Shown: one piece after another, positions 1-8,541 of the stretch
Layout of the letters: each line of letters begins with the position of its first letter
Numbering within the stretch: the first letter of the stretch is position 1
Origin: Dehalococcoidia bacterium
GTDB taxonomy: Bacteria > Chloroflexota > Dehalococcoidia > DSTF01 > JACRBR01
Length of the DNA stretch: 64,000 bases
Assembly: GCA_015478665.1 (NCBI GenBank)
Contig: JADMII010000001.1
Coordinates: 119,537 to 183,536 of the forward strand
Direction: 5' to 3'
Notes under the pieces: generated by a model
Databases searched by the model: none
What the model saw: only the letters and a program-made list of their open reading frames with translations
Told to the model about the DNA's origin: nothing
Made by a program: the position numbers and the translations under genes

Positions 1-29
1 CGCGATAGCGGCCATCGAAGGAGGCACGG

Positions 30-212
30 ATGGATCTCACCCTGGAAGACAGCGAAGCAAACCTGCTTCTGCGCGTGCTGACGCAGGACCTCTCGGCGTT
101 GAAGATGGAGATCTCGAACACCGAGGACTACGGCATGCGTGAGGGCCTCAAGCGCGACGAAGAAGTGCTAAAGAGCGTCATCCGCCGCCTCAACCCGACG
201 GCGCCCCTGTAG
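30..212 (+). CDS. small hypothetical protein, 60 aa
   Basis: This short acidic/charged protein (MDLTLEDSEANLLLRVLTQD...) has a good ribosome-binding site, AAGGAGG, seven bases before its ATG. The sequence alternates charged and leucine-rich stretches and is probably all helical; there is no signal peptide or membrane segment. I do not recognise a family. It stops 24 bases before the 3' end of the convergent GH3 gene. The clean ribosome-binding site and protein-like composition argue that it is real; its function is unknown. Confidence 0.65.
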   Translation: MDLTLEDSEANLLLRVLTQDLSALKMEISNTEDYGMREGLKRDEEVLKSVIRRLNPTAPL

Positions 213-236
213 CAAGCGCTCGACGCCCGCCGTCCA

Positions 237-3173
237 TCACGCGTCGAGCCGGAAGCCCTGCCCACGCAGCGTCGCGATGTACGAGCGCTCGCCGCCGGCC
301 TGCACGATGCGCTCGCGGAGGCGCCGGACGAGCGCGTCGAGCGCCTCCTCGGACACGCCCTCGGCGTAGGCGTCCGGCCAGATGTGGCTCACGAGCTCTT
401 CGCGCGCGACCACCTTCCCGCGCCGCTCGAAGAGGAACGCGAGCAGACGGAACTGCTCGTTCGACAGTCCGGGCTTCGCCTCCTGTCCCCGCACGTACAC
501 CCGCCGCGTCTCGAGGTTGACCTCGAGGTTCGGCGGCGGTCCCGTCGGCGGCTCCGCGAGCGCGACGCCGCCCGCAGCCGACGGCGCGGCGACCGGCGCC
601 ACGGCGACGGCCTCAACCGGGGCCGACGAGCGTGGGACGGCGCCCGCTCGCGCCCGGTTGCGTCGATACCGCAGCGCGGCGACCCCGGCGAGCGCCGCGG
701 CCAGCAGTCCGGCGGCGGCGACGACGGCGATGATGATGTTGCGGCGCCCGGAGCTCGCCGTCGTCGCGACGCGCGGCGTCGCCGTCGGCGGCGCCGCCCC
801 GCCGATGCTGACCGCCAGCTTCGGCGACGCGATATCGGCGATGCTCGCCGTCGCGGTATATCTGCCGCGTCCGGCGGCGCCGAGGGTGGCCGCGGCGAGG
901 CCGTCGACCGTGCGCGCCGTCGCCGTCGTCGTGACGCCGGCATCGGTGACGAGCGCGAACGACACCGTCGAGCCGTCCGGCACCGGCTCGCCGTTCGTGT
1001 CGACGATCGGGCCGGCGACGAGCGGAAGGCTGCGCGTATCGACCACCGCCTGCGGGTCCTGGCCGTAGACCGTCAGCGGGATCCGCTGCTGCGGGTCGGG
1101 TTGCACCGCCTGCGCGACGCTGTAGAAGATGCCACTGATGTCGACCGGCGAGTGGCCCTTCGGAGTCACATCACCATAGAGCGCGCGGAAGCCGGTCTCG
1201 ACCGACGCCTGCGTCTTGCTGTAGACGGCGAAGTAGGCGGCGAGCTTGCTGACCTGCGTCGAGTCCAGGTGGTACGGCACGTTGTAGGCGATGCCGACGA
1301 GCGTCTTGTTGCGCAGGTCGACGGGCGGCGCATCGAGGAAGCGCTTGACCGCGCCCGACGCGGGATAGTTCACCGGGTCGTACTCCGTGAGCGCAAAGAC
1401 GATCCACGACGCGTCGCCGACCGCGCGCGCCGTCGTCGCGTTCGCCGGGTCGTCCGGCGTCGTCAGCCAGCTGGCGAGCGCGCCGAAGCTGATCGTCGAG
1501 ACGTCCGCCGGTTTCAGCCGCGACGCGCCGGACGGCCCGTACAGCTGCAGCAGCGTGTCCTGCAGGCTCGACTGCGATTTCACCCGGTACGGGTAGCAGT
1601 CTGCCCAGCACTCGACGATCAGCACCTTCTCCGGCGAGACCGGTCCGCGCGGCAGCCGGCTCCGCAGGTCGGCAACGGTCTGCGGCTGGATCAGCGTCAG
1701 CGCATCCTCCGAGATCCGCCGCATCGCGTCCGCGCCCTGGCCGGCGGCCGAGGCGGCCTTCACCGGGTCGACGCTGACATCGGCGAGCTGGAGCTTCGGG
1801 TAGAGCTTGAGCTTGGCGGCGATGACGTGCCGGACGGCATCATCGACGCGGCGGCGGAAGTCTGGGCTGTCGTTGTACTGCTGCCGCATGTAGAGGATGC
1901 TGTCTTCGATCGTCGGGAGCTGGTTGTCCTTCCAGCCCGGCTTGGCCGGGTCCGGGTAGAACTCCACCAGCGGCAGCAGGTCGTTGCCCGCCATGAGCGC
2001 ATCCTTGACGACGGTCCGGTTCGGAAATTCCGCTTGGCCCTCCACCTGGGCGTACCACGTCTTCAGCGCCTCGACGCCGAGCGAGTCGGCCATGACGAGT
2101 CCGCCCTGCCGCCAGTCCGAGAACTCCGGCAGTTGCATCAGCGTATTCAGCGCGTTCGGGTCGATGGACACCGGCCCCGTGAACGGCGCCGTCGACGACG
2201 GCACGAAGTTTCGGTAGCGGATGTGCGAGACCATCATGCCGTCGGCAGTTCCGAGCGGGTCCTTCGGGTCGGCGCGGTCCACCTCGGCGAACGGCGCCAG
2301 CTCCGACAGGCGCAGCTGGTCGAGCGACTTGTTTACCGTCGGCACTTCGCTCTCGGTCGAACGGTCGCTCTCGCCGTGGCCCGGAAAGTGCTTGGCGATG
2401 CTGAGCATCGAGCCGCCGCTGCCCTCGTGCACGCCGCGCACGTAGGCGCGGCCGAGCTGGCCGACCCACGCCGGGTTGCCGCCGAACGAGCGGATGCCGA
2501 TGTCACCCTGGCCGCCGGAGCGCGGCGTGTCGAGCACATCGACCACCGGCCCGAGCAGCATGTTCACGCCCGCCGCGGATAGCTCCCGCCCGACGATCTT
2601 GCCCGTCTGCTCGGCGTCCGCCTTGCTCCACGTAGCGCCGAGGGTCATGTTGTTCGGCACGGACGTGTAGCCGTTCGTCACGTTCGTCAGCGGGAACAGG
2701 TCACCCTCGTTGTCGGTGGCGATCAGCAGCGGCACGAAGTACGTCGAGCCCGCCGGCCCGCGCTGCGTCGTCTCGTACGCCCGCTGCTGCAGGCCGTTGG
2801 TCAGCGCCGACAGCTGCGTCGCCGTATCGCCGCTGTTGACGATGTTCCCGTTGCTCGCCTGGATCAGCACCGAGCCGACCTTGAAGTCGCGAATGAGGGT
2901 GGCGATGTCCGAGTTGGCGGAGACGTCGTTGCCGACGAAGTTCACCATCACCAGCTGCCCGATGCGCTCGTCGACGCTCAGCGAAGCCACCACGCGTTCG
3001 ACCATCGCCGGGTCGACGCCCGCCGGCGGCGTCTGGGCGCGCGCGGGCGATGGCGTGTCGCCCAGCATCGCGCCGAGCAGCCCCACGACGGCAAGCAGCG
3101 CCGCCCACGTCGCTCCCGGGAAGCGGCGACGGCTCTCGGATCGACGCGGCAACCGTACGGCGGGATGCAACAC
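237..3173 (-). CDS. GH3-family glycosidase fused to a transmembrane segment and an OmpR-type winged-helix domain
   Basis: The protein has 978 residues from the proposed GTG start. A hydrophobic segment at residues 22-38 followed by ARAQ looks like a signal peptide. Residues about 50-480 form a glycoside hydrolase family 3 domain of the NagZ type, with KHFPGHG at 261-267 and the nucleophile-region VMADSL (Asp363). An Ig-like stretch follows (about 700-790), then a threonine/proline linker, one transmembrane helix (812-834) and a basic stop-transfer RYRRNRAR. Residues 882-978 are a winged helix of the OmpR/PhoB type. The glycosidase should lie outside and the DNA-binding domain inside, so I infer a membrane one-component regulator. 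The start was chosen because TGGCATAAT sits seven bases before this GTG; an upstream ATG would lie before the promoter. Confidence 0.85.
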   Translation of the reverse strand: MLHPAVRLPRRSESRRRFPGATWAALLAVVGLLGAMLGDTPSPARAQTPPAGVDPAMVERVVASLSVDERIGQLVMVNFVGNDVSANSDIATLIRDFKVGSVLIQASNGNIVNSGDTATQLSALTNGLQQRAYETTQRGPAGSTYFVPLLIATDNEGDLFPLTNVTNGYTSVPNNMTLGATWSKADAEQTGKIVGRELSAAGVNMLLGPVVDVLDTPRSGGQGDIGIRSFGGNPAWVGQLGRAYVRGVHEGSGGSMLSIAKHFPGHGESDRSTESEVPTVNKSLDQLRLSELAPFAEVDRADPKDPLGTADGMMVSHIRYRNFVPSSTAPFTGPVSIDPNALNTLMQLPEFSDWRQGGLVMADSLGVEALKTWYAQVEGQAEFPNRTVVKDALMAGNDLLPLVEFYPDPAKPGWKDNQLPTIEDSILYMRQQYNDSPDFRRRVDDAVRHVIAAKLKLYPKLQLADVSVDPVKAASAAGQGADAMRRISEDALTLIQPQTVADLRSRLPRGPVSPEKVLIVECWADCYPYRVKSQSSLQDTLLQLYGPSGASRLKPADVSTISFGALASWLTTPDDPANATTARAVGDASWIVFALTEYDPVNYPASGAVKRFLDAPPVDLRNKTLVGIAYNVPYHLDSTQVSKLAAYFAVYSKTQASVETGFRALYGDVTPKGHSPVDISGIFYSVAQAVQPDPQQRIPLTVYGQDPQAVVDTRSLPLVAGPIVDTNGEPVPDGSTVSFALVTDAGVTTTATARTVDGLAAATLGAAGRGRYTATASIADIASPKLAVSIGGAAPPTATPRVATTASSGRRNIIIAVVAAAGLLAAALAGVAALRYRRNRARAGAVPRSSAPVEAVAVAPVAAPSAAGGVALAEPPTGPPPNLEVNLETRRVYVRGQEAKPGLSNEQFRLLAFLFERRGKVVAREELVSHIWPDAYAEGVSEEALDALVRRLRERIVQAGGERSYIATLRGQGFRLDA

Positions 3174-3180
3174 GAAACCG

Positions 3181-3186
3181 ATTATG
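3181..3186 (-). promoter_or_regulatory. -10 box (CATAAT) for the GH3-winged-helix gene, leaderless
   Basis: Reading the minus strand, TGGCATAAT is an extended -10 element. Only seven bases separate it from the GTG start, and there is no ribosome-binding site, so the mRNA should begin at or next to the start codon. Confidence 0.5.
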
Positions 3187-3427
3187 CCATGCCCCTTCGC
3201 TCGATGACACGTCGTATCCGAAGGACGCCCGGGCACGCGAGCATGCGAACGGGATCCCGGTTCTGCCTGCGCTCAGGCGACGGGATCGTCCGTGCGTCGG
3301 GCAGCGGCGAGCAGGGCAGCGCTGGCGTGCAACGCCGCCGCTTCGAAGCGGCCGGCGAAGCGCCTCCGGAAGTTCGTCATCGCACCACGCCGCGTACCTG
3401 CGGCCCTCGCCCGATCCACAATGAGGC

Positions 3428-4042
3428 GTGAGCGGTGACCCGCATGCCCACTGGCACATCGGCTGCTCCGGCTGGAGCTATCGGCACTGGCGCCGGACGT
3501 ACTATCCCGCGGACGTGCCGGCGCGCCGCTGGCTGACACACTACGCCAGTCAGTTCGACACCGTCGAGCTCAACAACAGCTTCTACCATCTACCGGCCGC
3601 CGACGCGATCGCCGGCTGGGTCGGGGCCATACCACCGGGGGTCCGCTTCAGCGTCAAGGCGAGCCGCCTGATCACGCACAACAAGCGGCTGGCGAACAGC
3701 GAGGAGTTGCTCCGGAACTTCTTCGCGCGCGTGCGCCTCTTCGGCGACCGGCTCGGGCCTGTGCTGTACCAGCTCCCACCGACCTTCCTGCGAGACGAGG
3801 CGAGACTGGCGGCATTCCTCGACCTGCTGCCCGCAGACCTGGTCCACGCCTTCGAGTTCCGGCACGAAAGCTGGTGGCACCCGGACGTGTACGCGCTGCT
3901 GCGCCGTCACCGCGCCGCCTTCTGCATCTACAGCCTCGGCGCCCAGGCGTCGCCGGTCATCGCGACGTCGGCGCACGTGGTTGAGGCGCATCGTCGCGCG
4001 AACGGCGCATCGGCTCTTTGGGGGGCTGAGGTTGGAGGATGA
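3428..4042 (+). CDS. DUF72 (YecE-like) protein, C-terminally truncated
   Basis: This is the TIM-barrel-like DUF72 family: it opens with IGCSGWSYRHW and contains TVELNNSFYHLP, FSVKASRLITH, LGPVLYQLPPTF and FEFRHESWW in the usual order. Family members are normally 240-290 residues; this one has 204. Homology ends where members continue into the conserved VRxHG...YxYFNN tail, and the last 20 or so residues are unrelated. The loss of the tail and the abutting start of the next gene suggest an old deletion, so activity is doubtful. The start is a GTG with no strong ribosome-binding site. The biochemical role of DUF72 is not established. Confidence 0.8.
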   Translation: MSGDPHAHWHIGCSGWSYRHWRRTYYPADVPARRWLTHYASQFDTVELNNSFYHLPAADAIAGWVGAIPPGVRFSVKASRLITHNKRLANSEELLRNFFARVRLFGDRLGPVLYQLPPTFLRDEARLAAFLDLLPADLVHAFEFRHESWWHPDVYALLRRHRAAFCIYSLGAQASPVIATSAHVVEAHRRANGASALWGAEVGG

Positions 4043-4053
4043 TCAGCAATCCG

Positions 4054-4059
4054 TATAAT
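4054..4059 (+). promoter_or_regulatory. perfect TATAAT -10 box, leaderless start of the MalT/BTAD regulator
   Basis: CCGTATAAT lies six bases before ATG 4066, with no ribosome-binding site between. This decides the start: the in-frame ATG at 4039 would lie upstream of the promoter. Confidence 0.6.
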
Positions 4060-4065
4060 CGGGCG

Positions 4066-7000
4066 ATGGAGAGAGCAGACCCGGCGCGGATCGCAGCCGG
4101 CGCGCTCAGCGTCGCGACGTCGAAGACCGCCGTGCCCCGACGGCGGCCCGATGTCGTGCGGCGGCCGCGCCTCAACGCGCTGCTCGATGCGGCGATCGGC
4201 GCGAAGGGCACGTTGCTCGCCGCCCCGGCGGGCTATGGCAAGACGACCCTCGTCGTCGACTGGCTGCAGTCGGTCGACTTCGGCGTCGCCTGGCTGGCGC
4301 TCGACGAGTGGGACGGCGACCTGCCGGCCGGCACGCGCGGGCTGGCCCAGGCGATCGACGCCGGACTCGGCGTCGAGCTGGCGCTCGGCGACGAGCGATT
4401 CTGGCAGCCGCGCAGCATCGCCACGACGATGATCAACGCCATCGCGCAAAGCGAAGAGTACGCCGTGCTCGTGCTCGACGACGTCCATCTCGTGCAGGCG
4501 TCGGAGCCGGTCATGGCGCTGCTGGCGATCCTCCTCGAACGGGCGCCCGAGAACCTGCACGTGGTGATGACGTCGCGGACGCGGCCGCCGATCCCGGCGC
4601 TGTCGCGACTGATCGCCCGCCGGGAGGTGACGACGATCGGCGTCGAGGATCTGGCGTTCACGGCGCGCGAGGGGCGGGAACTGCTGGATTCGCTGGGGCG
4701 TGCGGTCTCGGACGACGAGGCGGAGATGCTGCACGAGCGCAGCGAAGGCTGGGCGGCGGCGCTCGTATTGGGGGCGACCACGGCGGCAGCGGCCATCGCG
4801 GGCAACGGCGCAGTAGCCGGCGTGAACGTCGGCCTGTCGCTGGCGGAGTACGTGCAGGGCGAGGCGCTGACCGGGGTCCCGGAGGAGCTGCGCCGCTTCC
4901 TGCGCGATGTCTCGCTCCTGCCGGTCTGGACGCCAGCGCTCTGCGACGAGCTGTCGGGCCGCCGCGACAGCGAGCGCCTGCTACACGAGGCCGTGGCGCG
5001 CGTGCTGTTCGTATCCCAGTACGCCGATGACCCGCCGATGTACCGCTGCCACCAACTCCTGCGGTCCCTGCTGATGCAGCAGTTCCGCAGCGAGGAGCCT
5101 GAACGGTACGCCGAAGCCGGCCGCACGGCATCGGCGGTGCTCGTGCGCTTCGGTCTGCTGAACGAGGCCGCGGATCTGCTGTTCGAGCTCCAGGCATGGG
5201 AGCAGGCGGCGGAGTTGCTCGAGACGATCGCGCCGCGGCTGATCCAGCAGGGCCAGGCGCGCGGCCTCGCCGACTGGATTGACCGCCTGCCGCTCGAGGC
5301 GCAGGCCGCGCGCGCCAACCTGCAGGTGTGGCGGGCGCGCGCATCGTACAAGCTCCAGGAGTTCGACGAGGCGCTGCACCTGATCGAGGACGCGGTGCGC
5401 TCGCTGCGCGACGCGGGCGACACGCACGGGCTCGTCGAGGCGCTCTTCGTGCGCGGGGAGACGCAGCGGCGCAAGGGCTATTACGACGCGGCGCTCAGCA
5501 CCTTCCGCGAGGCGCGGACGCTGCTCGAGTTCGCCGGGGACGATGACCTGCACCTCGCCGGCGACGCGCTGCGCAACCTCGGCGTCACGCACACGATCAT
5601 GGGCGAGCTCGATGCCGCGACCGACGAGCTCGAGGAGGCGCGCCTGGTGCTCGAGCAGGTCGGTGACCTGCAGGGGATCGGCAATACCTGCGTCTCGCTC
5701 GCCCAGTGCTACGCGCGGCGCGGCGATCAGGCGCAGGCGCTCGCCTCCCTGCAGCGCGCACAATCGGCCTTCGAGCGCGCCGGCAACACCTTCGACCTCG
5801 GCCTCACCCTCAACAACACGGGCATGCTGTACTACGAGCTCGGCGAATACGAGCAGGCGCTCCAGGTCTACGACCGCGGCCTGCGACTCGTGCGAGGGGC
5901 GGGCGCGCGCGCGTACGAGCAGACCATCCTCGCCGGCATCGCGGAGACGTATCGCGAGATGGGGCGATTGCAGGAGAGCCTCGCGGTCTACGAGGAGCTC
6001 GGCCCGATGCTGGCGACGACGCAGGTGCCGTACCTCGTCGCCGTAATCACCGAGGGCCACGCCCTCACCCGCATCGCGCTGGGCGAGGGCGAGGAGGCGG
6101 CGCGCCTGCTGTGGTCGGTGGCGCCGGCCACGGCCGATGCGCCGCGGACGCCGCAGCATCGGCTGGCGGAAGCCCAACTGGCGCTCGCGCGGGGCGATGC
6201 CTCGCTGGCGCTCGGCCACGTCGATGCCGCGCTGCGTGAGCTCGCGGCCGCCGACGACCGCCACGGCGTCGCCGTCGCCGTGTTCCTGCGCGCCCGCGCC
6301 CTGTTCGAGGCGCATCAGCCGCGCAAGGCGATGGCCGAGCTGGAGCGCGTCGCGGCGGTCTGCGAGGAGCTCGGCTACCATCGCTTCCTGCGCTCGCAGG
6401 CGGCAGCCGCCCCGGAGTTGGTCGAGTACGCCCGCATCCATCACGTCGCGGCGCGCCTGATCGGGGACCTTGGCGGCGCGCAACAGCAGCCGGCGGGTGC
6501 GCCGGGGCCGGCTTCCCGGCGCCGGGGAGCTGACCCGGAGATGCTGCCGGCGGTGCATGCGCTCGCCTTCGGGCGCGGGAGCGTCCTCGTCGGCGAGCGC
6601 CAGGTCGCGGACCTCGAGTGGCGCAGCGAGAAGAGCAAGGAGATGTTCTTCTTCCTGCTCGTACGCGGGGAGCCGGTGAGCAAGGAAGAGATCTTTACGG
6701 CGCTCTGGCCCGACCTGCCAGAGTCCAAATGCAACAGCAACTTCCATTCGAGCCTGTACCGGTTGCGCCGCGCGCTCTTCCACGAGTGCGTGGTGCGGGC
6801 CACCGACGGGGCCTACGGCTTGAACCCGCGCGGTCGCTTCGACTCAGACATCGATGCCTTCCGGCAGGCGATGGGAGAGGCGGACGCCGCCCGCGAGGAG
6901 GACGTGCGCGCCGATCGCCTCGCCGCGGCGATCGCGCTCTATCGCGGCAGGTTCCTCGCGTCGACGTACAGCGAGTGGACGGAGCCGCTGCGCCGCGAAC

Positions 7001-7275
7001 TCGAAGACCGCTTCGTGGAGGCTCTGAACGAGCTGGCGGCGTGGAAGCTATCAGGGGGCGCGTTCGAAGAGGCGCTGATGCTGTTCAAGTCGCTCGAGGA
7101 CATCGACCCCTACAGCGACGCGGCGGCCTTCGGCTCCATGCGCTGCTATATCGGCTTGAACGACCAGGGCACGGCCGCCCGCCACTACCGGCGCTATCGT
7201 CAGCTGTTGCAGGACGAGCTTGACGAGGAGCCGTCCGAGCGGCTGACGGCGCTCTATCGCGAGGGGGCGCGCTAA
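4066..7275 (+). CDS. MalT/LuxR-like STAND ATPase with TPR repeats and C-terminal SARP/BTAD module
   Basis: This large cytoplasmic signalling regulator has 1069 residues. A STAND NTPase module starts with the P-loop APAGYGKTT at 53-61 and a Walker B AVLVLDDVHL. A long helical region of TPR-like repeats follows (about 330-790; for example LNNTGMLYYELGEYEQALQVY). The C-terminal 220 residues contain a winged helix (SKEEIFTALWPDLPESKCNS) and a bacterial transcriptional activator (BTAD) domain ending HYRRYRQLLQDELDEEP. The layout matches SARP-type activators, which bind DNA after nucleotide- and ligand-driven oligomerisation. The ligand and the target genes cannot be read from sequence. The gene stands alone between the DUF72 remnant and a convergent gene. 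Confidence 0.85.
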   Translation: MERADPARIAAGALSVATSKTAVPRRRPDVVRRPRLNALLDAAIGAKGTLLAAPAGYGKTTLVVDWLQSVDFGVAWLALDEWDGDLPAGTRGLAQAIDAGLGVELALGDERFWQPRSIATTMINAIAQSEEYAVLVLDDVHLVQASEPVMALLAILLERAPENLHVVMTSRTRPPIPALSRLIARREVTTIGVEDLAFTAREGRELLDSLGRAVSDDEAEMLHERSEGWAAALVLGATTAAAAIAGNGAVAGVNVGLSLAEYVQGEALTGVPEELRRFLRDVSLLPVWTPALCDELSGRRDSERLLHEAVARVLFVSQYADDPPMYRCHQLLRSLLMQQFRSEEPERYAEAGRTASAVLVRFGLLNEAADLLFELQAWEQAAELLETIAPRLIQQGQARGLADWIDRLPLEAQAARANLQVWRARASYKLQEFDEALHLIEDAVRSLRDAGDTHGLVEALFVRGETQRRKGYYDAALSTFREARTLLEFAGDDDLHLAGDALRNLGVTHTIMGELDAATDELEEARLVLEQVGDLQGIGNTCVSLAQCYARRGDQAQALASLQRAQSAFERAGNTFDLGLTLNNTGMLYYELGEYEQALQVYDRGLRLVRGAGARAYEQTILAGIAETYREMGRLQESLAVYEELGPMLATTQVPYLVAVITEGHALTRIALGEGEEAARLLWSVAPATADAPRTPQHRLAEAQLALARGDASLALGHVDAALRELAAADDRHGVAVAVFLRARALFEAHQPRKAMAELERVAAVCEELGYHRFLRSQAAAAPELVEYARIHHVAARLIGDLGGAQQQPAGAPGPASRRRGADPEMLPAVHALAFGRGSVLVGERQVADLEWRSEKSKEMFFFLLVRGEPVSKEEIFTALWPDLPESKCNSNFHSSLYRLRRALFHECVVRATDGAYGLNPRGRFDSDIDAFRQAMGEADAAREEDVRADRLAAAIALYRGRFLASTYSEWTEPLRRELEDRFVEALNELAAWKLSGGAFEEALMLFKSLEDIDPYSDAAAFGSMRCYIGLNDQGTAARHYRRYRQLLQDELDEEPSERLTALYREGAR

Positions 7276-7313
7276 CCGTGTGACCGCCGTGGCTCCCGGG
7301 CGGAGGCCGCGCG

Positions 7314-7781
7314 CTACGCCCGCGCGGCGACCCGGGCGGAGGCGGGCGCCTTCGGCACGGCGGCAGCGAGCCCCTTCTGGCGGCGCTGCTTCTCGAGGTC
7401 CACGTCCGGAAACTCCGTGTGGAGGCCGGGACAGTAGACCCGGGCGGCGATGATCTTCTCGCCCTTCACCGTGAGCATGTAGACCTGCCGCAGGACGCGC
7501 GGCTGGTCATCGGGCGGCGCCTTCCAGGTGATCTCGAATTCGAGTGTCGCGGCGCCGCGTGCCCCGGCCGTCTCGTTGCTCCACGTCACGATGGAGCCGC
7601 TGCCGGGGCTGAACCAGACTTCGATGATGCGCGAGGCGGTATGCGGGTCGCCGGCGAGCCAATGGCCCGCGCTCGTCCAGGCCTCGAAGCGAACGTCAGG
7701 CGCGAAGAGCCGGGAGACCGCAGTAAACTTGCGGCCCTTGATGGCAGCCAGTAGTTGACTCGGTACCGAAGTATCCGCCAT
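7314..7781 (-). CDS. SnoaL/NTF2-like protein
   Basis: The 155-residue product has the pattern of the NTF2-like (SnoaL) fold: an N-terminal helix pair (SQLLAAIKGRKFTAVSRLFA), PDVRFEAWTSAGHWLAGD, IIEVWF, then beta strands TLEFEITWK, RQVYMLTVKGEKIIAARVYC. These small cone-shaped folds bind ligands or act as enzymes or dimerisation units; no catalytic set is clear. The C-terminal 30 residues are a basic, probably disordered tail. The start at the ATG in MADTSV is supported by GGGGAGACGGG just upstream. A TACACT -10 box about 58 bases upstream could be the promoter. Role unknown. Confidence 0.65.
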   Translation of the reverse strand: MADTSVPSQLLAAIKGRKFTAVSRLFAPDVRFEAWTSAGHWLAGDPHTASRIIEVWFSPGSGSIVTWSNETAGARGAATLEFEITWKAPPDDQPRVLRQVYMLTVKGEKIIAARVYCPGLHTEFPDVDLEKQRRQKGLAAAVPKAPASARVAARA

Positions 7782-7838
7782 CCCGTCTCCCCTCGGATCT
7801 GCTCCCGGCGAACCGCGGGGATCGTTCCGATGCGCTTC

Positions 7839-7844
7839 AGTGTA
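7839..7844 (-). promoter_or_regulatory. -10 box TACACT for the SnoaL-like gene
   Basis: CGCTACACT on the minus strand lies about 58 bases before the start of the SnoaL-like gene. No good -35 was seen. It fits the TAnnnT boxes found before other genes in this window. Confidence 0.35.
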
Positions 7845-7941
7845 GCGCAGCGGCGGCGCTGGCGCTGTACGCGCGTACCGGAGCCGGACGCGCGCATGCC
7901 CAGCCGTCGTGAAGACGCGGGTGCGCGTGACGATGCGTTCG

Positions 7942-8007
7942 TTACTTCTTGGTCTTGTCCTGCTTGGGCTTCTTGGCCTCGCGGTTGCCCTTGTCCTTCT
8001 TGCCCAT
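7942..8007 (-). CDS. 21-residue Lys-rich microprotein
   Basis: This short open frame starts MGKKDKGNREAKKPKQ and ends KTKK, with 10 lysines in 21 residues. It is preceded by a very strong ribosome-binding site, GAGGAGGGATGC ATG. The composition (Lys/Asp/Glu/Pro, no hydrophobics) implies an unstructured, strongly basic peptide that might bind RNA, the ribosome or DNA. I recall similar short KKDKG...KKPK peptides annotated as hypothetical in several bacterial phyla, but I cannot verify homology here. It lies between the SnoaL-like gene and an unknown gene on the same strand. Confidence 0.6.
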   Translation of the reverse strand: MGKKDKGNREAKKPKQDKTKK

Positions 8008-8054
8008 GCATCCCTCCTCGTCTGGCTGGACTTCGGAATCTCCGTCATATCACG

Positions 8055-8369
8055 TCAGGATAGAAATTGCGTCCTCTTGAAGAGCTCCGTGCGCCCGCGC
8101 TCCTGTGCGTCGAAGACGCCGCCCGCGGCGCCGTCCGACGGCTCCGGGTACGCCGCAAAGGCGTCGTTCAGCGCCTCGAGCTGTGCCGGCGTCAGCTTCA
8201 CCGTCCGGCCATCGAAGTCCGACGCCCGCAGTACCGGCAGGTTCGTGAGCTGCGTCTGGTAGCGCTGGTACAGCCGCTGATATGGCAGCCGATAGCGCGC
8301 GCCGAGCCGGACGGCGACGCGGCCGGGCGGCAATCGGACCGGGGTGCCGGTGATCGGTTCGAGGCGCAT
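8055..8369 (-). CDS. hypothetical protein, 104 aa
   Basis: The product begins MRLEPITGTPVRLPPGRVAV and is basic at its N-terminus and acidic near the end. A central part, YRLPYQRLYQRYQTQLTNL, is aromatic-rich. There is no signal peptide or membrane segment and I do not recognise the family. The start is uncertain: AGGCGGC precedes this ATG, but an in-frame ATG 22 codons upstream also exists. It lies 47 bases upstream of the microprotein on the same strand, so they may be co-transcribed. It is divergent from the GGDEF-like gene. Confidence 0.5.
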   Translation of the reverse strand: MRLEPITGTPVRLPPGRVAVRLGARYRLPYQRLYQRYQTQLTNLPVLRASDFDGRTVKLTPAQLEALNDAFAAYPEPSDGAAGGVFDAQERGRTELFKRTQFLS

Positions 8370-8541
8370 GCCGCCTGAGCGTACGAGATGGCCCCCTGAT
8401 CCGGCAACCGACTGACCCCGCCAGGAAACCATCCCGTTCCAGCCGACAGGGATGAAGGCGGAGCGGCAGTGGGTCGCGCTGGACGCCGCATGCAGCTGCG
8501 GTCGCTTCATCCGCGCGCCGCCGCCGCCGACAATAGATGCG

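Noticed and set aside
384..2582. Long plus-strand open frame of 732 codons opposite the GH3 gene
   Set aside because: Arginine-rich composition without any domain; it is the antisense shadow of a clear GH3/winged-helix gene in GC-rich DNA.
4981..6783. Minus-strand open frame of 600 codons inside the MalT/BTAD gene
   Set aside because: Antisense of the TPR region; no motif and no start signal.
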